64,000 nucleotides of DNA, from positions 496,001-560,000 of the forward strand of contig NZ_MUYT01000004.1 of NCBI RefSeq assembly GCF_002014765.1, read 5' to 3'. Each line of letters starts with the position of its first letter. Positions within the stretch are counted from its first letter, which is position 1. Shown piece by piece: positions 57,105 through 64,000 of this stretch. The stretch comes from Lwoffella lincolnii. GTDB taxonomy: Bacteria; Pseudomonadota; Gammaproteobacteria; Pseudomonadales; Moraxellaceae. The translations under genes and the position numbers were made by a program. The notes beneath the pieces were generated by a model. It saw only the letters and a program-made list of their open reading frames with translations. It made no database searches and was not told the DNA's origin.

Positions 57105-58607
57105 TCACCCATCACTTCCCTGCCTTGTTACTCTCAGCACTTCTTCTAAGGTTGTCTTACCCGCCAAGACTTTGCTTATGCCATCATGCCTTATGGACGG
57201 TGTTTTACTGCGAGCATACCGCTCCAAGTCGTATTCTGCCACTTTTTCATGTATCATCTGTCGCAAGCCATCATCAATAGGGACAACTTCATAAATGGCA
57301 GTGCGTCCCTTAAAGCCTGATTGGTTACATTGCTCACACCCTTGGGGAATGGGAATTTTAACTTGTTGATGATTCAAATCTGTGTTTTGCAATAACTTTG
57401 CTTCGCTGACAGTGGCATCTCGCCATGTGTGGCAGTGTGGGCAAAGGGTTCGTACCAAACGTTGAGCAACTACCCCAATTAATGATGATGATAACAAAAA
57501 CGGCTCAACTCCCATATCTTGCAAACGAGTCACTGCACCAATGGCAGTATTGGTATGCAAGGTAGATAATACCAAATGCCCTGTCAATGATGCTTGTACG
57601 GCAATCTCTGCCGTCTCTAAGTCACGGATTTCCCCCACCATCACCACATCAGGGTCTTGTCTGAGCATGGCTCTTAGGCTACGAGCAAAGGTCATGTCCA
57701 CTTTAGTATTCACTTGCGTCTGCCCAATACCATCTAACTGAAATTCAATGGGATCTTCAGCGGTCAAAATATTGCGGGTCTGATCATTAAGTTCAGTCAA
57801 GATGGCATAGAGCGTGGTGGTCTTACCTGAACCTGTCGGTCCTGTTACCAAAATGATGCCATGTGGTCGATGGATTAGGCGTTGTAACTGAGCATGGTCA
57901 GCATCAGCAAGCCCAAGATAGCTTATGTTCAGTCGCCCTGCCTGTTTGTCTAACAGTCGCATAACCACCCTCTCACCGAAGCTAGACGGCAAGGTAGAGA
58001 CCCGCACATCCACCTCACGCCCCGCCAGACGCAACGAGATACGCCCATCTTGTGGAATGCGTTTTTCAGCAATGTCAAGCTTTGCCATGACTTTAATACG
58101 AGAAACCAATAAAGGGGCAAGTTGGCGTTTTGGGCTAACCACCTCTCGCATGTCACCATCAACTCGAAAACGCACTGACAACCGTTTTTCAAAAGTTTCA
58201 ATATGAATATCAGAAGCGTTTAGGCGAATGGCTTCTGACAGCAAGGCATTTATCAGGCGAATGATGGGGGCATCATCTTGACTGTCCATCAAATCTTCAG
58301 TTTCAGGCACACTGTCTGCCAAACTCATCAAATCTGGGTGGTCTTCTAGCCCTGCGGCGATATGTTGTGACTCACCTGTATTGCCTTGATAAAAAACTGC
58401 CAAACGCTTATCAAATTCATTCACACTTAAGCGTTCAAAGTAAGGCATTTGCTTATCACCTTGCTCATGAGCAAAGCGAATGGATTCATTGACAGCAGAT
58501 AATGGAGTTTTCTCAGTCATCACAATGGTGGCAGGTTCACCCATTTGTGAAGCAGGAATGACCAGTATTTGGTAACGTTTGGCGAAACTGTAAGGAAGTT
58601 GAGTCAT
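57105..58607 (-). CDS. gspE: Type II secretion ATPase GspE
   Basis: Hexameric ATPase powering the type II secretion pseudopilus. Walker A is GPTGSGKT at 256-263, the Asp box is around ILTAEDPIEFQLDGIGQ, Walker B is VMVGEIRDLETAEIA (from 322), the His box is around LTGHLVLSTLHTN, and the zinc cysteines are C389, C392, C424 and C427. An N-terminal N1E-like segment occupies the first 110 residues. LDIAEKRIPQDGRISLRLAGREVD favours GspE over PilB. Length 500 is typical. No other gsp gene is near, so it is an isolated member of the system. Confidence 0.9.
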   Translation of the reverse strand: MTQLPYSFAKRYQILVIPASQMGEPATIVMTEKTPLSAVNESIRFAHEQGDKQMPYFERLSVNEFDKRLAVFYQGNTGESQHIAAGLEDHPDLMSLADSVPETEDLMDSQDDAPIIRLINALLSEAIRLNASDIHIETFEKRLSVRFRVDGDMREVVSPKRQLAPLLVSRIKVMAKLDIAEKRIPQDGRISLRLAGREVDVRVSTLPSSFGERVVMRLLDKQAGRLNISYLGLADADHAQLQRLIHRPHGIILVTGPTGSGKTTTLYAILTELNDQTRNILTAEDPIEFQLDGIGQTQVNTKVDMTFARSLRAMLRQDPDVVMVGEIRDLETAEIAVQASLTGHLVLSTLHTNTAIGAVTRLQDMGVEPFLLSSSLIGVVAQRLVRTLCPHCHTWRDATVSEAKLLQNTDLNHQQVKIPIPQGCEQCNQSGFKGRTAIYEVVPIDDGLRQMIHEKVAEYDLERYARSKTPSIRHDGISKVLAGKTTLEEVLRVTRQGSDG

Positions 58608-58837
58608 AAAAAATGGCTAAATTTAATGCTAAATTTAATAATGAACGGATATGATGACGTAAAATATCGTAAAAAGAAAGCAATCGGTTGATAAATTTTA
58701 TTGTCAAAGTATGCTAATTTTTAGTACAAACATCACTCAAAAGCATGTTCTGATGACGTTTGATTGATTATAATATTGCATTATTTCAATATTCTTATTT
58801 TAATCTGTTAAAAATACCAAACACAAAAGGACAAGCG

Positions 58838-60229
58838 ATGCGACTTCTCACCTTGGTTGACCAACTTTTTTTGTTGCTTGAATCACGCACGCAACCGATG
58901 CATGTCGGTGGTTTATTTTTATTTGAACCCCCAAAAGATGCAGATCATGACTTTGTCAAAACCTTAATGGAACAAATGCAAACATCAACCACACCGCCAA
59001 GCTTTCCGTTTAATCAAGTGTTAGATAGATTATTATTTTGGCAAAAAGATGATAATTTTGACTTAACTCAGCACTTTCGCCATATTGCCCTGCCACAGCC
59101 TGCCCGTATTCGTGAGTTACTTGCCTATGTGTCTGTGGAGCATGGCAAACTGTTAAACAAGTCCAACCCCATGTGGGAATGCCATATCATCGAAGGGATT
59201 GAACCTGAAACAGCCGAACGACCACAGCGATTTGCCTTGTATTTTAAAATTCACCATTCGTTGGTAGATGGCATCGCCGCCATGCGATTGGTCAAAAAAT
59301 CCTTGTCGCAATCCCCTGATGAACAGATGACGTTACCATTATGGTCTCTGCTCACTCGCCATCGCAATCAGATTGATGCCATACTGCCAATCAATAAACC
59401 CATCAAACAAATCATCAAAGAACAACTTGGCACAATAAAACCTGTCGCTAACGAACTTATTAAGACCTTGAGTATCCAAAAAATTAAAGATCCTCATTTT
59501 ATCAACACCTTGCAAGCACCCATGTGTATGCTCAATCAACGCATCACCCCATCACGCAGATTGTCCACCCAGTCTTATGATTTGTCTACCTTTAAACGCA
59601 TTGCTGAAGGGTGGCAAGTGTCGGTTAATGACGTGGTGTTGGCAGTGTGTGCTGGGGCAGTGCGGCGTTATTTACTCCAAAATGATGCCCTACCAAAAAA
59701 ACCACTCATTGCCTTTGTGCCAATTTCGTTGCGAACAGACAACAGTGCCAGTGGCAATCAAGTATCTTTCTTGCTTGCCAATCTTGGCACTCACTTACAT
59801 GACCCCATTGATCGCCTAAAAGTCATCAATGGCAGTATGAGAGAAGGTAAAGAGCGGTTTGGGCGTATGAACCAAGCCCAAGTGATTAACTACAGTGCCA
59901 TTGCTTATGCTTGGGCAGGATTAAATTTATTAACCAATTTATATCCAAAAAAACAAGCATTTAATCTCATCATCTCTAACGTCCCCGGTTCAAAACAAGC
60001 ATTATATTGGAATGGGGCTAAGCTAAAGGCGTTATATCCTGCGTCAATTTTACTCAATGGACAGGCGATGAACATTACCTTGGCGACTTATATTGATAAG
60101 GTGGAATTTGGCATCATGGCATGTAATGATGTGTTGCCCCACACCCAAGACATGCTCAAATACATTGCTGATGAATTGTGTCTGCTAGATGGCATCACCA
60201 AAGACCATAAGGCTGGGGCATGTCCTTGA
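58838..60229 (+). CDS. Wax ester synthase/acyl-CoA:diacylglycerol acyltransferase (WS/DGAT)
   Basis: Bifunctional acyltransferase that makes wax esters from fatty alcohols or triacylglycerol from diacylglycerol. The catalytic HHxxxDG is at 139-145 (KIHHSLVDGIAAMR); QPMHVGGLFLFE at 19-30, HFRHIALPQPARIRELL, VNDVVLAVCAGAVRRYL and NLIISNVPGSKQALYWNGAKL match the Acinetobacter AtfA layout throughout. With the start at ATG 58838 (AAAAGGA upstream) the length is 463, against 458 for AtfA; a longer frame opens at 58760. Storage lipid formation is inferred from the family. Confidence 0.92.
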   Translation: MRLLTLVDQLFLLLESRTQPMHVGGLFLFEPPKDADHDFVKTLMEQMQTSTTPPSFPFNQVLDRLLFWQKDDNFDLTQHFRHIALPQPARIRELLAYVSVEHGKLLNKSNPMWECHIIEGIEPETAERPQRFALYFKIHHSLVDGIAAMRLVKKSLSQSPDEQMTLPLWSLLTRHRNQIDAILPINKPIKQIIKEQLGTIKPVANELIKTLSIQKIKDPHFINTLQAPMCMLNQRITPSRRLSTQSYDLSTFKRIAEGWQVSVNDVVLAVCAGAVRRYLLQNDALPKKPLIAFVPISLRTDNSASGNQVSFLLANLGTHLHDPIDRLKVINGSMREGKERFGRMNQAQVINYSAIAYAWAGLNLLTNLYPKKQAFNLIISNVPGSKQALYWNGAKLKALYPASILLNGQAMNITLATYIDKVEFGIMACNDVLPHTQDMLKYIADELCLLDGITKDHKAGACP

Positions 60230-60313
60230 GTTGGTTCATGTTAATTTAATACAACGTTAATTTAATGCAACGTCAATTTGACATCACATCAATTTAACAC
60301 AATATCAAAACCA

Positions 60314-61141
60314 TCAAAACTCATCGCCCCACTCAGGCACAACAGCCTGCATCAACGACTTTAATAGTTTCACGTTACAGGCAAAGACCGAGCCTGTCTG
60401 CATGGCTTGATGTGCCCCTTTATGGTCAACAACCACACCACGAGCTTCATTCACTATCAACTCCCCTGCGGCAATGTCCCAAGGTTTTAACGACATTTCA
60501 AAATAACCATCAAAACGCCCTGCCGCCACATAGCTTAAATCCAACGCTGCTGAGCCTAAGCGACGTACTTGGCCACCCATCTCACAGATGCGTGCTAAGC
60601 TGTTAAAATGTTGGTGAATGAACGGATAAATCTCTTCACCTTGTTGTCGCTCCAATGGATGCCCAGTGGTGAACAAACCACCTGAAATCTCTTTACGCTC
60701 ACTGACCTGAATACGGCGTTGATTTAGACGAGCCCCTTTGCCACGGCTGGCTGAAAATAACTCATCTCGCACAGGGTCATAAACCACACCATGTTGAGTA
60801 ACGCCCTTATGTTGTACAGCAATGGACACACAAAAATGTGGCACACCATGGATAAAATTATGCGTGCCATCTAATGGGTCAATCACCCAACACCAATCGG
60901 CATCATGACCATGGCCTTCTTGCAAGCCAAACTCTTCTCCCAAAAATGAATGATTGGGATAGTTATTCTTTAAGGTGGCAATGGTCAGCTCTTCACTGTA
61001 TCTATCAATGCGAGTAACCAAACCATCTAGCCCTTTTGACTCGATGTTCAGCTCGATTTTGTGGCGGTTATTGTGAGCCTTTAATATCTCACCACCAACC
61101 AGTTGAGCAGCTCGTGCTGCTATTTTAACCATAGGCTCCAT
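60314..61141 (-). CDS. suhB: Inositol-1-monophosphatase family protein (SuhB)
   Basis: Mg-dependent phosphatase of the inositol monophosphatase family; the E. coli orthologue SuhB also acts as a NusB/rRNA transcription factor. Metal ligands are in LGEEFG (E70), WVIDPLDGTHNFIHG (D88, D91) and KPWDIAAGELIVNEARG. The region VYDPVRDELFSASRGKGARLNQ is SuhB-like. Length 275 is normal. GAGAG precedes the ATG. Same strand as dxs but 143 bases downstream of it. Confidence 0.94.
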   Translation of the reverse strand: MEPMVKIAARAAQLVGGEILKAHNNRHKIELNIESKGLDGLVTRIDRYSEELTIATLKNNYPNHSFLGEEFGLQEGHGHDADWCWVIDPLDGTHNFIHGVPHFCVSIAVQHKGVTQHGVVYDPVRDELFSASRGKGARLNQRRIQVSERKEISGGLFTTGHPLERQQGEEIYPFIHQHFNSLARICEMGGQVRRLGSAALDLSYVAAGRFDGYFEMSLKPWDIAAGELIVNEARGVVVDHKGAHQAMQTGSVFACNVKLLKSLMQAVVPEWGDEF

Positions 61142-61184
61142 AAATTTTCTCTCTTTGTTTTAGGGCGTGTTGAACATTGATAAC

Positions 61185-61218
61185 ATTGTATTGTATTAAG
61201 AATTGTATTGTATTAAGA
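61185..61218. repeat. Perfect tandem duplication, 17-bp unit, 2 copies
   Basis: ATTGTATTGTATTAAGA occurs twice without gap (61185-61201, 61202-61218) in the suhB upstream region, and the unit itself contains a short ATTGT repeat. Nothing else is recognised in this 143-base spacer. Confidence 0.92.
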
Positions 61219-61284
61219 ATTGATAAGAATTTACAATTTTAAGAGTGATGTTTGAAAGTTGATGAGCATTACTTTGGCAGTTCA

Positions 61285-63591
61285 TCATATTAAAGTTGGT
61301 AAAGTTTGTAAAATCTGAGCTTGAATGCCCATTGCATCTAAGCCACAATGTGCCAACTGTTGTTCATGACTGCCATGATGAATGAATCGGTCAGGAATGC
61401 CAATATTGCTGATGCTCAAATTTGACTTTACCTGCCCATACGCTGAATGCGTCAATAGATACTCATTAACCGCACTGCCAGCACCACCCATCACCGCATG
61501 TTCTTCTAACGTAACGACATGAATGGCATGGGTGGATTGATTGTGGCTGTCATTGATAAGCTTATCTAACATTTTTGTGTCTAACGGCTTCACCCAACGC
61601 ATGTTTATCACCGTGATTTTGCCTATTGGCTGATTGGCTGGTTTGCGTATTGAATGACCGCCATCATGGTCATCATCATGGTCGTCATTGCATGAATCTG
61701 CCAACTGCTGTGCCACTTGTTTGGCGGTGGCAACCATCGTGCCAAATGCCAACATCACCACATGCGTGCCTTGTCCCATCTCAAGCACCATTTCTGTTTG
61801 ACTTTTGCCAATCTCATAACACACTGCAGGACGCTGTATTGGCTCACCCAAGCCTTGCCCACGAGGATAACGAACCGCTGCTGCCCCTTGGTATTCATAG
61901 CAAGTATTAAGCAGTTGATAACATTCATTTTCATCTTTTGGGGTGGCAATGACCATATTAGGCACACAACGCATAAATGCAATATCAAACACCCCTGCAT
62001 GAGTTGCTCCATCTTCACCCACCAATCCCGCTCTATCAATGGCAAACAAAACATCTAACTTCTGTAATGCCACATCATGCACCAACTGGTCATAACCCCG
62101 CTGTAAAAAGGTGGAATAAATCGCCACAATTGGCTTAACGCCTTGTGTTGCCATGCCAGCTGCCAAAGTTACCGCATGTTGCTCAGCAATCGCCACATCA
62201 AAAAACTGCTTGGGGTAACGCTGAGCAAATTCACTCATGCCAGACCCTTCTTCCATCGCTGGCGTGATTGCCATCAGCTTACTGTCAATGAATGCTTTAT
62301 CACAAATAAACTGCCCAAAGACTTGAGAATATTTAAGGGGCTTGGGTGATGGTTTGGTGAGTTTGTTTTGCCCATTATTCTGACTGACAGATGACGATGA
62401 TGGGACAACTGACATCTTAGGCAGTTTGGCAATCGCATGATAACCCACAGGGTCAGCTTCGGCAGGCAAAAATCCTTTACCTTTGACGGTATGCACATGC
62501 ACCAATATGGGGCCTGATAACTGTTTGACTCGCCCCAACACTCGCATCAAAGTGGACAAATCATGCCCATCAAAAGGACCAAAATAGGCAAATCCAATCG
62601 CCTTAAACAAGTTATCAGGAAACATATTTTGGGCAATTTTAACGGCAATTTGTTCGGGTAAGCGTTCAAACTGACTGGGTGTTGGCAATAATTTTTTGGC
62701 AAATTGTTGGCTGATTTTCTCCCCCAGTTTTTTTGGCAACTTATTGGTAAAATCACCAATCGCATCATTGGTCATGTGCAGGTAATGCCGAAAACGGCGG
62801 TCATCACTTGACAACTTGCGACTGGTGATGATGGGCTTGCCATCAGCATCAATGTCCACTGCCAAGCCACGTTGCCAGAGCGATGCCAAATGCTTAGAAA
62901 AACCACCTGTTGCTTGTGAAATGGACATGTCATTGTCATTGAGAACCACCAACAAGTCAGCATGATTTTGCACAGCATCGTTCATGGCTTCAAACGCCAT
63001 GCCCCCTGTCATCGCCCCATCACCCACCACACACGCCACTTTGGCATGTTTGCCCAAATGACGCATCGCCAAACTCATGCCCAAGCCTGCTGATATGGCG
63101 GTGGACGAATGCCCCACACCAAAGCTGTCATAGACCGACTCACCACGCTCTGGAAAAGCGGTTAAGCCATCTTGACTGCGAATACTGGCGATTTTGTCTC
63201 GTCTTCCTGTCAATATTTTGTGGGCATAGGCTTGATGCCCCACGTCCCACACCAGCTGATCTTGGGGCATATCAAGCAGGGCATGCAAAGCCACGGTCAA
63301 TTCGATGACCCCAAGATTTGCTCCAAAATGCCCACCACTGATGCCAGAGGAATACAACATAAATGCACGCAACTCATCTGCCAGCTGCAACAGCTGTGTG
63401 ATGCTCAAGCCCTTTAAATGGGCAGGGGCATCAATGGTATCTAACAAAGGGGTAAGCGGACGCTCGGTGGGAATGCTGGTAAAGGTTTTTGGCATATGGG
63501 TCATGTGGCGTTGACTGGTTGGACGTGGTTCATCTGGCGTATGCTGTCGGCATTGGTCAGTTGCGTGTCTGGTGTCAGAATAATCGTGCAT
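61285..63591 (-). CDS. dxs: 1-deoxy-D-xylulose-5-phosphate synthase
   Basis: TPP-dependent first enzyme of the MEP pathway: pyruvate plus glyceraldehyde 3-phosphate to DXP. Motifs: SGISGGHFGANLGVIELTVALH, WDVGHQAYAHKILTGRR, the TPP motif VVGDGAMTGGMAFEA to LNDNDMSIS, YFGPFDGHDL, VKGKGF, DVAIAEQHAVTLAAGMA and DRAGLVGEDGATHAGVFD. At 768 residues it exceeds the usual 620-640 through a longer N-terminus (starts at codons 1, 30 or 33 are possible, none with a clear ribosome binding site), a linker near 380-405, and an Asp/His-rich insertion (DDHDDDHDGGHS) in the C-terminal domain. Divergent from ribA. Confidence 0.95.
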   Translation of the reverse strand: MHDYSDTRHATDQCRQHTPDEPRPTSQRHMTHMPKTFTSIPTERPLTPLLDTIDAPAHLKGLSITQLLQLADELRAFMLYSSGISGGHFGANLGVIELTVALHALLDMPQDQLVWDVGHQAYAHKILTGRRDKIASIRSQDGLTAFPERGESVYDSFGVGHSSTAISAGLGMSLAMRHLGKHAKVACVVGDGAMTGGMAFEAMNDAVQNHADLLVVLNDNDMSISQATGGFSKHLASLWQRGLAVDIDADGKPIITSRKLSSDDRRFRHYLHMTNDAIGDFTNKLPKKLGEKISQQFAKKLLPTPSQFERLPEQIAVKIAQNMFPDNLFKAIGFAYFGPFDGHDLSTLMRVLGRVKQLSGPILVHVHTVKGKGFLPAEADPVGYHAIAKLPKMSVVPSSSSVSQNNGQNKLTKPSPKPLKYSQVFGQFICDKAFIDSKLMAITPAMEEGSGMSEFAQRYPKQFFDVAIAEQHAVTLAAGMATQGVKPIVAIYSTFLQRGYDQLVHDVALQKLDVLFAIDRAGLVGEDGATHAGVFDIAFMRCVPNMVIATPKDENECYQLLNTCYEYQGAAAVRYPRGQGLGEPIQRPAVCYEIGKSQTEMVLEMGQGTHVVMLAFGTMVATAKQVAQQLADSCNDDHDDDHDGGHSIRKPANQPIGKITVINMRWVKPLDTKMLDKLINDSHNQSTHAIHVVTLEEHAVMGGAGSAVNEYLLTHSAYGQVKSNLSISNIGIPDRFIHHGSHEQQLAHCGLDAMGIQAQILQTLPTLI

Positions 63592-63805
63592 GATGAGCTA
63601 AAACGCCTTATTGATAACCGTATTTATATTCATAAAATAACCGTTGCCAAACTAAAAAATGCACCAAAATATTCATCAAAGACATTTATCAAAGCAACAT
63701 TGATGATTTGTGGCATAATAGCATTTTTTTATCCTCTCGCCTAATGCCATTGAGCTTAATTAAGCATCTCATGGCATAAAAATCACTCAAACTTTGTGAG
63801 GTATC

Positions 63806-64000
63806 GTGTCTTATCAATTCATCAGTCAAGCCAAACTGCCCACTCGTCACGGTATGTTTGACATTCATGTGTTTGAAAACGAACAACAACAAGAGCATGT
63901 CATCTTAAGTGTGGGTCTACCTATGCACATTCATCACGATGACCAACATCGCTTAGCCAATGACAAACTGCCCTTAATACGCATTCATAGCGAATGCCTA
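63806..64000 (+). CDS. ribA: GTP cyclohydrolase II, N-terminal part (runs off the window)
   Basis: First 65 codons of a protein opening the riboflavin pathway (GTP to a diaminopyrimidine). The visible residues FISQAKLPTRHGMFDIHVFE and, later, LPLIRIHSECL match the RibA N-terminus, including the conserved RIHSECL. The start is GTG at 63806, with GAGGT placed four bases upstream and no suitable ATG nearby. Divergent from dxs with 214 bases between. The zinc-binding cysteines lie beyond the window. Confidence 0.88.
   Translation, partial: MSYQFISQAKLPTRHGMFDIHVFENEQQQEHVILSVGLPMHIHHDDQHRLANDKLPLIRIHSECL

Overview
The window is a moderately AT-rich stretch of a gammaproteobacterial chromosome, most likely from Moraxellaceae and close to Moraxella. 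This is inferred from family resemblance only: an AtfA-like wax ester synthase, two adhesin-complex-protein (ACP)-type lysozyme inhibitors, and the neighbour pairs hisZ-purA, rnd-ycgL, dut-algC and dxs|ribA. No rRNA, tRNA, CRISPR array, prophage or intact insertion sequence is visible. The sequence enters inside bamA (minus strand) and leaves inside ribA (plus strand).

Layout. 1-7.2 kb is an envelope/isoprenoid/translation cluster, all minus strand: pyrH-frr-uppS-cdsA-dxr-rseP-bamA. 7.4-13.5 kb holds a DegV protein, rimO, a protein kinase-like gene divergent from a DUF815 ATPase, and a lipoprotein. 13.9-16.8 kb is hisZ-purA. 17.2-19.5 kb is a probable Fur-controlled tonB-exbB-exbD operon; TonB carries two repeat tracts. 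19.5-28.2 kb holds DUF2237, glnS, ppiB, lpxH, orn, rsgA, rpoD and a YbeD-like gene. 28.2-30.6 kb is leuD-leuB with an AT-rich PD-(D/E)XK nuclease-like gene between them and no leuC. 30.8-39.7 kb holds dusA, an MFS transporter, a long phospholipase-D/cardiolipin-synthase lipoprotein, metZ, ybaB, recR, a secreted cupin and queH. 40.1-43.6 kb holds the two ACP paralogues, rnd, a membrane protein and ycgL.

43.7-50.5 kb is the glycine cleavage locus. A good promoter and a two-aptamer glycine riboswitch with an unusually long inter-aptamer linker precede gcvT. gcvT, gcvH and gcvP are separated by a 38-residue lipoprotein gene, a decayed TnpB remnant and a nitroreductase gene. A ThiXYZ-like ABC importer follows gcvP closely. 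The remainder is dut, a phosphohexomutase, an FAD-linked oxidase, an orphan gspE, the wax ester synthase/DGAT, suhB, dxs and the start of ribA.

Most of the window is core metabolism. The parts most worth a second look are the riboswitch architecture, the nuclease-like gene in the leucine operon, the tandem lysozyme inhibitors, the kinase/ATPase pair, the TnpB remnant with its palindrome, and a striking density of two- to four-copy tandem duplications of 10-20 bp in spacers and, in frame, inside genes. No clearly new multi-gene system was found. Several start codons were moved downstream to ATGs with good ribosome binding sites; the reasons are given per gene.
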